Shown here piece after piece: positions 50,145-63,000 of a stretch of 64,000 nt of DNA (position 1 is its first letter; each line of letters starts with the position of its first letter). Under the pieces are notes generated by a model, which saw nothing but the letters and a program-made list of their open reading frames with translations, did not search any database and had not been told where the DNA came from. Source of the DNA: Himantopus leucocephalus (taxonomy: Eukaryota; Chordata; Aves; Charadriiformes; Recurvirostridae); NCBI GenBank assembly GCA_003993805.1, contig RSEF01000004.1:24633505-24697504 (forward strand), written 5' to 3'. Made by a program: the position numbers and the translations under genes.

Positions 50145-50220
50145 GGGTTTTTTTGGGGGGCGTTGTTTGTTTGGTTTGGGTTTTTTTGTTTTTTTTTTCT
50201 TGTTGTTGTTGTTGTTTTTT
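50145..50220. repeat. G/T-rich low-complexity tract with GTT units
   Basis: About 75 bases are almost wholly G and T, including GGGGGG, long T runs and a short GTT microsatellite at 50201-50215. Strong strand asymmetry; likely length-variable. Confidence 0.9.
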
Positions 50221-52080
50221 CAATTAAATCAATTTTAATCACTGAGCTAGAGGATACAAGGGCACAATGTGCATTTTTGTCTTTTTGCAAAGTGACTTAT
50301 ATTGACATCTAAATCCAGGAGACCACACAGGACTGTGAATCTGGATGAGAACAAAGAGCATCTCTGTAGCCAGAACATGCAGGAGCACACAGTGGAAAGG
50401 GACCTTCTGGGTTGCTGAATCCCAATCACCAACTTTCACACATAAAAATGCATTTTTACAATGTTGCTAATAGGGTGATCTGAAGGCATCTATTTGAGCT
50501 CTTGAACCCTTGCCTGAGGTAATCTTCTGTAACTGAGGAACCAGTGGTCCTCTGAGAGGTTGTTTACTGTAAAAATGGCTGTTCCCTAACCACGCTGTCC
50601 AATGCACTCTCTGTGCAGGGTACAACCCTCTGACCTGCCTGCCAAGAGGATCTGCTGCTCTGAAACTAGAAATATTCACATTCGACCCTAAATTTATGCC
50701 TCACCAATTTTCTCAACTTGCTCTGGTGCCAGCATTGTTTTTTTATAAGTAAGCAGCTTTTCTCCCTCTTGGGAGGAAGCTCTCTCCCACTTGTGTTTAT
50801 AAACAGCAGTCACATACTGCCTCAACTTTCATTTTGTGACATGAAAGAAGCTCGATCTTTTGAGTTTTCTCTTGTATGATAGCTTATGAGCCTAACTACA
50901 TTTCATAGTATAAGAATGAGGAGGCAACAAAGGAAATTAGCAGGTAACAGGCTTAAAGGGGAAAAAAAAAGGTGTTTCTTTACACCATGCTTAGTTAAAC
51001 CACGAAAATTCCTGCCACAGGATATTACGGTTGCCAAAGTTTAGATGAGTTTAAAGTGATCAGATAAACTGCTGGAAAGGATATGAAATGCAAAGATATC
51101 ATCTGTGTCTGAGGGAGTCCCTGACCCACAAACTGCTGGAGGCCACATGAGCATCCCAGCAAAATACACTGTGCATGTAATCTTCAGACTTCATGGGGCA
51201 TTCACTATTGGCCAGTGTTGGAAGCAAAACAATGGGTCCCCCTTTGATCTGCTGCTGTCCTAAATTTTTTCTTCTAAGTGCCTTTCATTTTATGCTATTC
51301 AGACTTATTTCTATAACTCCAGTCCTCAAGCACATCCAGCCCTTTCACTGTTTAATCCTCATTTTTATCTTAACTTTGCATCATCAAATTAATTTCACCA
51401 GGGCTTTTCCACTCCTTGTGTCAGGGTCATTATTTGTCTATTAAAACAGAACTGATTCTACGACTGATCTTCGAAAAAAACAATTTTGGACTTCCTTTTC
51501 CAGTGTAAAATTTCCTTAGGTAATGCCATCTCCTTTGTCCACATTCCTGCCTACCTAATGGCTCCTTTGCTTTATGGAGGAAACCTTCCGCGATTTATTC
51601 ACCAGACTTCCTTGTTAAAACTGACCCAAAGTATACATTGACTTTTTGAGTTACATAGACTTTTTGAGTTAATCTGTCGTTAGTCATAAATTCCACATTT
51701 TCATGTTTGGTATTCATATATTTGTGTGTGAAAGAAAATTTTGGTCTTTAAGAGCTTTCGGAAAATCTACTGCATGTTGATTTTTCTTAAACTGTTCTTA
51801 CTCTTTCTGACGTCTCTTAAAACTTCTTCACATGACCAGTCCCATTACTTTAGGTATTTCTGGTAATCTCTTCACTTATTTCATACGGTTTTCCTAATTT
51901 GAGTATTCTACCAGGAGGAATAAAGATCTCTGCCAGGTATAACTTCTTTGCCCAACAAAATCTCCGGGTCTTCTCCAAATTCAAGACTCTGCACTCCTCC
52001 AACTCTAATTAGTTCCCCCAGGTGACATCCACACTGCTAAACTGAACACCCGAAAATATTCCTGTCAACTCAAGCTAATG
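50221..52080. other. Unique noncoding DNA
   Basis: No gene recognised. Contains an 18-base tandem duplication at 51635-51670. Frames of 61-83 codons carry no known domain. Confidence 0.5.
51635..51670. repeat. 18-bp tandem duplication
   Basis: ACATTGACTTTTTGAGTT is followed by ACATAGACTTTTTGAGTT, two copies differing at one base. Confidence 0.9.
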
Positions 52081-52400
52081 AGCATGCAATAGCCTCTGTT
52101 TATTACAGCAAACTTTCCTGGATGCCAAAATGCTGTGACAACTTACAAAATGCTAAGTGGGAATGATCATTGGGCCGTTCTCATCCCTAAACTGTCCCTG
52201 GGAATTGCCTGGGAGCATGCCTGGTTGGCACCGACCAACAGCGCGCCAGGGACTGCTGTAGCAGTTTAATGGGCTGTATGATGAGTCTGGTGCCTGTGAA
52301 CACGCCGGGCGCTGCTGCGTGTATCAGTACGGAGCCAGCCTTGATGTGTCACGCTTTGAATGAGAGACCCTAACTATAAAGCTACTTTTGTTTATCCCTA
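52081..52400. promoter_or_regulatory. Candidate conserved noncoding element with CpG cluster
   Basis: No repeats or long homopolymers, higher sequence complexity, and nine CpG between 52232 and 52353 (122 bases), far above the local background. Words such as ACCAACAGCGCGCC and CACGCCGGGCGCTGC look constrained. It is too small for a promoter CpG island and no transcript structure is evident. An enhancer, a noncoding exon or a small methylation-free patch are all possible. Confidence 0.3.
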
Positions 52401-55400
52401 TGCTAAATTTATACTGAATCAACTCATAATCACGCAGTACAAGGTCACTCTCTACAAGCCAGTATTCTCAGAGATTTAACTACTTACTAAAATCATTGCT
52501 TGGCAATCATAACCTAATAGGGACTCAATGATCCCGGAAATGCCCCATGGGTTTAAGGTGTTTTCATGCTAATCTGGACATTTTTTGTTCATCAAGCTGG
52601 CACGTTTGCATCCTAGACATATTTTAACCTTTGTGCATTTAAAGCCTTTTTCTTGTCTCATTTCACAGTGACTGTGAAAAAAAAAACTCTGAAGCTGCCT
52701 CAGAAGACAGCAGTTCTGGGTATGCTGCCAGTCAGTAGTAGGATAGATCACCCTCTAGGCAGGATGTCTTAAACATCTTCCTGCCAGTCTAACTTTCTTC
52801 TTTATAAAAATCTTTTGAGGAGACTTGGAAAATCACCAGGGAAATCTTAATTGACAAAGGCACGTGGAGCAAAAATCTGATAAACGGCGTATAAGAGATT
52901 TTCACTGTTCAATTTAGATACCAGGCATACCGAATGTTCTAAAGATAAGAAGACAGTTCATAGTAAACACTATGCAGGATGCTTTCACCAACCTAATCTG
53001 CTTTTATGTGCCATGTCTGATGCCTGAAGAGAGGTGGTGGGTTTTTTCCCAGCATAAGAAAATGAGTCATTATCTTTTCTATTTTTCCTATGCAAGCTGC
53101 AGAGAAAAGTGAAATGGAGAAATGGACAGACAGGTGGGTATGGGAAAGGTTACAATTTCCGATGGCTTACCGCTTTCACTCTTACATACAAGCGTTTGCA
53201 CTTTGTGCCACGTAACGGCCCAGCCCCAGTCCTTCTTGCACTGTTTTTATGATCTATCATGCCATGCATGGATTGTTCTGCCTTTAAAACTACAGTGTCT
53301 GGAAGCAGCAAATCTCTTGAACTCTGGGCCAGGATATTTCCCCCTTCAAAGAGGGGGAAATGTGTTCCCTGAGGTCTTTTACATAAAAAGCGACAGCCAT
53401 CCAGCCCTGCACTATTACATACAGCTTACTTGTGCAGAAGTACATTTTCACCAAAACTGAGAATATCATTAAGAACAACAGGCCTTTTGTGCAGCACTAA
53501 AAATCCTAATCCATAGATAAAAATTATTCCTCTTAATGATGTATTATTTTATTAGGATCAGGTTAGGCGAGCTTTTGAGGTAAACGCAATGCAGGGTTGT
53601 AAAGCAGCAGAATAAGCCAGTTCTGGAGTTTGTAAAACACCTTTTTGCTTTTGTCAGCTAAACTTTTTTTCCCCAGAGTGGTATTTAGGTTAAATAGACG
53701 GGTAAATAGATTCCATTAAGAGGAATGGCAGTACACTGTCCATAATTTTTACCAACAACTCTTCTAAAGAATATCATGATTAAACCAGGTCTCAAGTCTG
53801 AATCAACTTGAAGGAACAACAGAAAGATTAACTCCACGTTTAGTGAATGCTACATAATTTATTTAATAAAGTCTCCAAGTAAGCATGGAAATTACAGGCC
53901 TGACTACAATTGAATGTATCTGAAATAAGACACTTTACATGGCTGATTGAACACGAGCACACAGACAAATGGAACTGGAAAGGTTTTTTAACATGGAAAG
54001 TTCAAATTTTATGGTTCTTACTATCATTTATAACAATCACTAACATGTAAAACAACACAAAAGGCAATCCATCTTGCAGACGACATAGAAGCTTCTGAGC
54101 TAAGTCATGGCAAGAAACTAATTTAAGAGCTAATTTTCATACATCTAGGTATCACTGCTTGATTTTGGAACTCAAATGCTATCAAAATGTACTACCTCCT
54201 CAAGTTCACAGTAGAAACATACAAAAAATACTTATTTGGCAAAGACAGACTGATTCAGCAAGTTCCAGGCACTTGCAAAATAAGCATTTTATGTTTGCAG
54301 CTGCATGTCTCTCTGAAGGACAAGCTTCCAAAAAGAAATGAAGGAAATATTCCAAGAAGCAGCAATGCTATGCTAAACAAAATCAGTAGCATAAGATGCT
54401 CATGGGAAAGGGTTTTCTTTTCCTCAGTTATCACCACTAGAGTAAAAATTTGTTTAGTTGGAATAAGTAGTATCATCAGGCGGAAGTTGCAATATATATT
54501 TCTATATCTTACTCCATTTTTCGTTAAGAAAATTTAGAATCAAAGATTAAAGCATTAGTATTAAATACAAAACAAAATAGAGTACATGTTTACATCAACA
54601 CAACTGGCCTGCAGTCTCACATTTTATTTCTCCTGTACCTTTGTTCATTTATTATCTCTCATCCTCAGCATCCTAACTTGTATGCTTAAGTCTTCACTTT
54701 AGACTGCCATAAATATATAATTATTTGTAAAACACTGTATATGCCTCAAGGTTTTATATAAATAAAATTTTGTATCTGAATGGCATCATTAATCATTAGT
54801 TAATGGCCACCGAGGGAATGTTAACAGGTTACAAAACAGGTTTCCAACAGAAAGACATACAGACAAAGTCTGGAAGATTTGAATCTTATCAGCCATAAAG
54901 ATCTCAGAGGAATTAAGATGAGAAAGAGCCGAGCACCTATACATACAAATAACAGTTTCTGCAGAGGGTTTCAGAAATATACCTGTGGTGTCCCATGCGT
55001 CATCTTTTTGTTCCTAAGAGGAAGAAAAACAGTGTGCAAGATGTTTCAGACAGAAGACAATAATGGATGAAAATCTGCATTAACATCAAGTAATAATATT
55101 ATACTGTTTCTAATGACCAGGTAGGGAAAGGATCCTAAATGATTTGGTGACACTTCTTTGTGCTGAAAAGAATTCTATTATAAAAATCAATTTTCTTCAG
55201 GCACTTTGATGGTAGGACTTACATATATGATTAATTCTTTAGAATCTGAAATAAAACATGAGCTAAGCTCTGTAAGGTGATGACTTTGATGAGGACATCT
55301 ACTGTAAAAGGTCTGTCCATACTAGAAATTGCAAGTGGTATGTAATGATGATGGAAATCTGCAGGAGGAGGACACGGAGCATTAATTCACTTGCATTTTG

Positions 55401-56036
55401 TACTGATCAAAAAAACCAAAACCCTGACACTGCTAGATTCGAAGATGTAACTGCAAGGAAAAAGAATATCATGCTAATTACTTTTAAAAGAAATTTCCTT
55501 TGTGCATTTGATCGCATGCTCAATACCAATACGTACATCTTTATAACAAATTTAGTCAATTAGGGCTGATTCTGCAAAAATACCTCTGTACACACTCTTG
55601 ACCTTTGGAGCAGGATTTTCTACTCAGGGGAATACAGGACACAGAAGCCACTTATTTTCCCCTCTCATTAAGGGACGCTCAGAGGCAAGTCAGTTTTTTA
55701 AAAAGCATTTTTTTTCCAAACATCTTTCTGCAGAGACTTGAGGAGTGCTCTGTCATATTCTGCACTACTCTTTTAAGAAACAACATATTTACTTTTTCCC
55801 CCACTGATCTCTGTGTTTGTAGCAGCACCACAAACAAAACTGTACAAAACAAGTCAACATCCACATGGAATGAAGTCAGACAGAAAACACCTATTGTTAC
55901 ATTGGGCATTTCTATCATCTATCTACACAAACATGGGAACATTTTCCAAGGTATCGAGGTGGCTTCACTGATGCCAACCAACGTCATCAGAGCATGTAAT
56001 CACAGAGGATGCTTACAGAGAAGATGGATTTTCTTC
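52401..56036. other. Unique AT-rich noncoding DNA
   Basis: No gene recognised. Open frames include 53122-53460 plus (112 codons), 54187-54537 plus (116) and 55605-56066 plus (153, opening at TTG and ending in translated poly(T)). Each overlaps an antisense frame or begins at a non-ATG codon. None has a domain I recognise. Confidence 0.5.
53336..53361. repeat. Perfect 10-bp inverted repeat
   Basis: ATTTCCCCCT and AGGGGGAAAT are separated by six bases and could form a hairpin. No downstream T run or other context suggests a function. Confidence 0.85.
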
Positions 56037-56052
56037 TTTTTTTTTTTTTTTT
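56037..56052. repeat. Poly(T) run
   Basis: Sixteen consecutive T residues. No recognisable retrocopy lies on the side expected for a minus-strand poly(A) tail. Confidence 0.9.
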
Positions 56053-58028
56053 ACAAAAAGCTTTAGTGAAAGGAAAACAAGTAAAAAGATAGAACTATTT
56101 TGAAAAACAAACCAAACAAAATCTCACTGAAATTCTCTTGCAACAGTTCCTCATATCTTTCTTCTCTGCTATAGCATGACGCACTCTGTATTTTCAGTAG
56201 AAAATAGCCAGTGTCTAAAAAAAACCACTGGCTTGACTGATAATCCACATATCACCTCAGTAAACACTTCTTACCAATTTTAGTTAAAAGCTTTAAAAAA
56301 CCCCAAACCCTGAAGAGTATTGCCAGCAAGGAAAGCAAAGAAAAATAATTACTCTAGTTAGCTGTTGAAATACTGAATTTAAAAAACAAAGCAAGCCAGC
56401 TGAAAAGAAACATAAACTCCTCATTTGGAAAGCCAGTGGTCTGGTTTATCCCCACATTTGATGTTTCTCCCCAGAAACTGATCTGATGAAGGCAGTCGGA
56501 ATGGGACCTGAACTTAGCTAAGCAGTAAGTCTGGCCCATAACAATTTCACAAAGTAGCCTAAAATAGCCAACACCTGGAAGCTGGATAGGTCCAAGTGTT
56601 AAATCCCAGAGGCTATATTCAGTGTCTACACTCATTATGACACATTTCTCTGATTCAGCTACACCACAAAAATCTACTGAACCTCTTCTAACTTTCTAAC
56701 TTAAATGAGAACTTAAGTTCTAGTTTATTTACTAAGCAGTGGCATAGTTTCAAGTCATGGCTTCAAAACCCCATCCTATAGTCACACTGTAGTTTGGTTT
56801 GCATTCTCTTATCCACTCTTTTGTTGCCTCTTGCTTCTAGCATGACATTGCTTTTTCTACAGAAATTTTAAAAAGAAAGAAAAATAGATAACAGCATAGA
56901 TCAGGTGATGTTGTCACACTGAGCAGGTTTGCTTCACACTTCAATTGTTTGTATTGCTCCTTAGGTTTGTGTAAGCAATCAAAAGATGCCCTTTAAAAAA
57001 GTAAAAAACCCCCCCATAATTGTATTATTTGTATATGTATTACTATACAGGTCTGACACCACAGAAAAATCACTCAGCAAGGCAATAATCCTCTGATTTA
57101 CATAGCATATTACAACATGCATCAAGAAAGCCTGTCCACGTACTATAATCTTAGCTAGCATCTTACCAAAAAACTAAAACACCTACATTCTCATGATCCT
57201 GTCTACTGGGAAGCTTACATATTTTCTTTTATGACAATATATGATGTCATAATTCATAAAGCAGTGACTTTTTTTGCTCTATGAGAAAAATCTCCATAAC
57301 GTTGCTCAGCCAGCCTAGACGGCTGTGCTTAGTTTTCTCAAGTGAGGGTAAATGCTGAGTTTCCTCTATGCTGAGAAAATACATGATTATCTTATGTTAA
57401 TGCAATTTCTCTGAAGTTACATCCTGCGTTTTCCAAATACGGATGGCTGTAGTTCAAGGAAGGAAAAAGCTTTTCAGAAAGCGTGGACAGGGGAAGAAGG
57501 GGACAGTTCTCCCCATCAGCATCCTGTTCGGAGTGGAGAAATAATTTTTGCATCCTGACCATGCTAGCAATGCAGTTCTGTTAGCACGAGCGCTCGTCTC
57601 CCAGGGGAGATCACTGCGTGACTCCATACAGACAACTTGGAGGTTCAGAGTTGGTCTTGAGGCCGCAGATTCCCTGGACTTCAGGGAGGCAGGATCCGAC
57701 CAACACGTATTACCTCCCTCTCCTCACAGCAGCCTTTGTCCCTGCTGTCTGAGAAAGATGCTGTAAGAGGTGTGAGTCACTGGACATACTCATCAGCTGA
57801 ATGACTCCAAATGACTAGGGCAACACCTCCAATCAGCAAGCAGGGTATGCAATGTTACTTTTTTTCCGCAATGTGCTAAAATCTCTCCCAATGATAAAAG
57901 ATCAAAAAGTAAATTACAAGCATGAAACAACAAAGACCTCCTAGAGAAAGCAGCTTATAAGGTGGTCTAAGCAGAACTGACGAGCTTCTCCCACATCTAA
58001 CTGTGGATCTATAACGCTAAAAAAACCT
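56053..58028. other. Unique noncoding DNA
   Basis: AT-rich with a GC-raised patch at about 57420-57770 that leaves a 72-codon plus frame open (57548-57766). No domain recognised. Confidence 0.5.
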
Positions 58029-58052
58029 ATTTATATATTTATATATTTTTAT
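58029..58052. repeat. TATTTATA low-complexity run
   Basis: Imperfect TATATTTA units over 24 bases. Confidence 0.8.
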
Positions 58053-58165
58053 GTCCCCTAGAATAAGCAAGAGCATACAGTGAAGAAGAGTGAAAACTAT
58101 TCCTGTGGAAAACAAGTATTTTAGGTAAGTATAGCCATCAGGATGAAGAAAACATGTCGAGTAAA

Positions 58166-58191
58166 GTCCTGCTCTCACTGAAGATAATGGC
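58166..58191. repeat. Possible old archosaur element fragment
   Basis: GTCCTGCTCTCACTGAAGAT followed by AATGGC resembles the TCCTGCTCCCATTGAAGTCA word that recurs in palindromic elements of turtle and crocodile genomes. Only 26 bases are involved, so this is tentative. Confidence 0.2.
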
Positions 58192-58788
58192 TTTATAAAA
58201 ACAGTCTATCACATGCTTTATTTTTATAGTCAGAAGCTGCAGATTTAAAGAACATGGTAATGCCACAGACACAACCATTCAATAGAAATTGCCTGAAAAT
58301 TGGCTGCCAAGCCTACACGGTGAGAGTGACTTCCTATAGCTTATACTACTCATTTGTCTATGCCAGTAAAAAAAATAATACAAAATGTGGGCAGAATTCT
58401 GCCACAGCACCATAGGAGTATCTATTATTGCACAACGTTCAAAGTAGGTAGCGTAGTATCCAGCCCTGCCAATGCCCAGTATTTTGTTCTGGAGGCATTA
58501 ACTTCTTACAGAGCTTTTGGTTCAGAAAATCAAGTAAAAGCTTACAGAGAGTAATGTTTTATTTGTCCTTGTTCATGTAATGTTAGACTTAACTAAACCT
58601 GAGCCTCTCAGATCAACTGTGTGGATTTTTAAAGAGGTAAGACACTGTAATTTGAAAAATTAAGCATATACATCCGTATACATAAACCCATCTTCCCTGC
58701 TGATGAAGTGAGAGGCCACATGCAATCGCCTTCATTTGACCTTTTTCTGTAGGCCAAAGGTAGTGTGGAAAAGCCCTGTTCTTCTCAC
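58192..58788. other. Unique noncoding DNA
   Basis: About 600 bases of unique sequence between two possible old repeat fragments. A 66-codon plus frame (58354-58554) shows no domain. Confidence 0.45.
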
Positions 58789-58900
58789 AGAAGTTCTGTA
58801 GAACTTAATCCTGCCAGTAAGAACAATGACTATCACAGGAGTTACACCAGATTTTGAAGTTATGGGACTCACTGTTGGTTGAATCCCATGGGACTATCAT
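58789..58900. repeat. Possible old archosaur element fragment
   Basis: CAGGAGTTACACCAGATTTT, then GAAGTTATGGGACTCACTG, resembles the body of the same class of reptile palindromic repeats, in which GGAGTTAC, ACACCAG and GAAGTCAATGGGACT recur. It is diverged, without clear termini. Confidence 0.25.
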
Positions 58901-60000
58901 ACTGCCCTATGGAAATGTAAGATCCCATATTTACTCAGACTAAGGGTGGTAAGGCACTCACTTACGAACCTTCCTCTTGCTGCTGGCCCTGCTATGAATT
59001 ATTGCTGTGGTTATCAACACTTTTGAGTACGGCCTTATCAAACTCAGCACTAGTTCTACTATTGCATTTCCGTATTTGTGTACGGATATGTTTATACTGG
59101 AACATCCACAATCTTCATTTTCATATACCAGCAACTCTGCTTATTTATTAACACAGAGTAACTGAAGCTGAATGATAAATTCCAGCTACAGGTAACTTGT
59201 ATTAGCTGCCGAGCCACTTAGTTCCAAATTTATGTACATATTCTTCCACCAGTTTTGTGATACTATTAAAAACAACAGTAACAAATATAAAAGCAAGCAC
59301 CTGAGTAAAATTCATGTAGTTTGTATTATCGTATCGTTAGTAATTGTGACAGTATAAAAAATATCTACTCGTTCAAAACCAGGAAAAGTATTTCTGTGAA
59401 TATTCCGCTATTTAGGACTATGAGGTAACCCAAAATGTGTTTGCGATTTATAATGAAACTCATAAGGAAAACAACTACTTAAAAATACTATCTTATTTGT
59501 AAAGCATATTATTAAATGAAAGAGCTATAGCTTGACCTCTTTAATTATATTTTTCTCTTAACTCAGAGAACACAGCGCTGAAGGGCAGGCAGTAACAACA
59601 CAACTTGAAAATTGGGTAAAACGTTGTCATATAAAAGCCTCCAAGTAGATTTTTACCACAATGCTTTTGATGCTGCAGTAAAGCACGCGCCAGAAGGACT
59701 CTGGGCTGCCCCTTCTAAGAAGGCAGTATGTGGCTGCATTACTGACAGGAAATGTGGAAAGAGACTTTATTTTCCAATTTTAAGAACTGTTTACAATAAA
59801 CTAAAACAGAGAATTGTAATTTCAAAACTGCACTAATGGCGGGTTTTTAAAAGGGGAAAAAATGTGAGTATGTTTTCTATCCTTAGAAAACAGGGATAAA
59901 TCCTCTCTGTTTTCCCTTCTGGATGCTCCTTCACCTTTTAGGATTGAGGGAGGACAGAAGAATGACATGAAACTGCCTCTCCAACTCCTGTTTCAGCTTT
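58901..60000. other. Unique AT-rich noncoding DNA
   Basis: Nothing recognised. A 74-codon plus frame (59612-59836) shows no domain. Confidence 0.5.
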
Positions 60001-63000
60001 GCACACCTGCTTCCCTTCTGTGCATGGAAAGATGCAAAGGCGGCAGCGCGGTCCTGCACGGCTCATGGGATCCGTTGGAACCCCCTTTTTTGTAGCATTT
60101 CCCCCACCTCCAGATACGAACTAACTGAAGACAATTTCAAGGGGTTGGTCGAGGCACTAATGTTTAGCAGCCCTTTTCTACTCTGTAAGACACACTTTCA
60201 AAATCAGGTTTGGGATCTTTAAAGCAAATAAATAAGACTTGTTTTAACTTCAACATATATTTTATATGACAGTCTTCAGTAGGAAGACTACTAGTAGTAA
60301 ATGCTTTAACACAGAGAAGTGAGTATTGAAAAGTCAGCATTTGTTAAAAATAATGACAAATGAAATGCAGTCTTTTTCTCTATGCCTACAGAACGTAGTC
60401 ATGGTCCTTTCCTGTGAGTGAGAGTTGTAAGCGTATTGTGAGGAAGAACTTTGGGTGAATGCTATGAAGTCATTCACTGAACAACTTTGTGGAATTAAGT
60501 GGGCTGATGCTTTTCTTTTAGCTAGAAAGAATTTTCTTACCACTGCGGCAAGTAAAGTACTGAGATGTCTACAGAGGTAGCCAAATTTTCATTTTCATTA
60601 GCAATAAAAGATGTACAAAGGAGACTGACAGAACAGTGCAGTGGATGATGCCACTTGAATTAAGGGTTTAGCTTACATGACGCGAGATATCTTTCCTACC
60701 TTTATAATCACTGCTTCTTTAATACAAAGATATGAATGACTGCCAAATCAATTTTGAAAAAATTATGGTATATGCAGTAATTATATTTCCTATTATATTT
60801 CCTACATAACTACCACGTAGGCATAAAAAAATATGTATTAGAACTAACTGCACGTGGTGGGGCAAGAGGGAAAGAAAGCAAGCACATCACATAATACGCC
60901 CTAACAATAAGGTTAGGTCTCATGACGTGGAAAAGCTGCAGGTGAATTAGATTTGTAATTCTCAGAATTTTTGTATTGTATCTTATTGTGTTCTATTTTC
61001 TTGCCACTTGTTTATAAAAATCCTAGTTTAAACATTTCTTTTTCACAAAGACTATCAATTTCATAAATTAAAGAATATCAGTTCAACAAATTTTATGTTA
61101 AAGCACTAAATGACTCTAACTGAAGTTGTGATCAAAGGGATACTCACTACTTTACAGAAATCTCTAAAAAAAAAGATGCATTATGAACATTACAGTTACT
61201 TCAGGGTACATGGAGTTGACTCCTACTAAATGCAAGTAGGAATTAATGGAGACTCTTTGTTATGAAGTTGTTATCACTTCAAGTTCCTGTAGGTCTCCAA
61301 TATTAGATGCAGACATGCTTATTAAACAACTTCTTTTGGGAGAGAGGAGAGAGAGCGTTCAAGACAGAAAAAAAGAACAACTTTAGGGCAATTTTACCAT
61401 TGATCTATTTGCAGCAGCCCCAAAGTTTAGAGTATTAGGAGCAGTATGAGCAGAAATTTCAAGAAGACCATAGCAGGCATAGATTGAATTAAATTTGTCA
61501 CATAGGTGCCATTACTGTATACAATTCCCTAAGTCTATTATGTCTCACACAGGTACACAGTACTGTCTATTATCTACAAAAACTGATGCTAGGGAAAATG
61601 GTCGAATTTAAGTCCACAGCTAAGTAATTTGCTGAATTTTATTCCAAGTGCTTGATATAATATGAATTCCTATGAAAATTTGGATCTGATAGGTCTCTTG
61701 TAGCAAATTTTTGTGATCCCATGACAGGATAAATGAAAAGATTTAATAAACAATAAACTTTGGCACTGTGAAACAGGTTTGAGTAGCCTCTAGGGATATC
61801 ATGGAGAACAGCTGCTACTGATTCTATTTTGCTGGTGACCACTGCACTCATGTAACTAACTGTACCAAATGATAGCTGAAACCATGTATTTGTATTTTAA
61901 AATACAATTTGTGCACTGTACTTCGTGTAAAGATATTGTCCACATCTATCAGCCAAAGAGGAGGCTGATGCCCCGAGCCACACTCTGTTAAAATGTGTAA
62001 TACATTTAAATGAAAATGTTGAACTTTTCACATCGCAAACCTCTTTAAACTCAATTTGTTTGCTATTGTAGCGAGCTCTTTGTTGCACTAGATCTCTAGC
62101 AGCAACACTGCTAATATGTACCTAAAATACTTGCCATTTCTGAGCTTCTTTCTCTGCTTTGGACACGTCAACAATCTGCTGAAGTGAAAAATTACTGATT
62201 CAAGCTGGCAATTTTAAAGTAGAGTTACTGAATAGATACTTAACCTACTAGCATTATCATCCTATCACACTGCCATTATAACCATGATCAAGAAGGTTAC
62301 ATTCCAGAAATACAATTATATTGCTGGCAAGAAAGTTACATTACTTCGTTTAGCGATAACGCGAACTACAGTAAATCTACCCTTGAGTGACAAGATGATT
62401 TGGGGGAGATTTATATTCTCCTTGCAAAACTCTTCAAGGAAATTTCACGTCTGTGGGGACAAACAGGTTTGTTCTATGTAAGATCTCAGGAAAATACATT
62501 TATAATAAATAAGAAACCAGATTTCAATAATACTAAGCAGACATTAAAGGTCTTTTGCCTTTTTTAAGAAGATTTTTTATGTATGATTGAAGTTTATACA
62601 ACACTCCAGAAAAGCCATCATGTGTTAGATTGAAAAATAAAATCAGAAGCATTTTCTGTCATATAGGTATACATGAAAAAACGGAAACGTTAATGTCTTA
62701 GAAAGTGTATGTCCAGCTTTGTACCGTTACTCATTTAACAAAGCAGAAAATAAGATACTGTACTGTAAACAAAAAGCTACAGTAAAGGACATTTTGAAAT
62801 TTACACAAGTTTGAGTTCATAAACATTTTGGTTGCTCCATAACAGTTTTCATATAAAATGAATAAAAAACCCTTGGACAGCTTTCATCACTCTTGACTAC
62901 TTTTCACTTAAATGCACACAGACATACTTTATATAGCAATATACTGATGTACTGTAACATGGATATTAAACTATGATTACTGCTTTTTAACTGAGATGTG

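Noticed and set aside
49490..50290. Two long minus-strand frames (117 and 119 codons)
   Set aside because: No domain is seen. The second runs through a G/T-rich simple repeat that translates to Lys/Thr/Asn-rich low complexity.
55605..56066. 153-codon plus-strand open frame
   Set aside because: It opens at TTG with no ATG until near the end, and its last codons are translated poly(T). An antisense frame overlaps it. No domain is seen.
56037..56250. Processed pseudogene with poly(A) read on the minus strand
   Set aside because: The sequence on the expected side of the T16 run resembles no known transcript, and no target-site duplication was seen.
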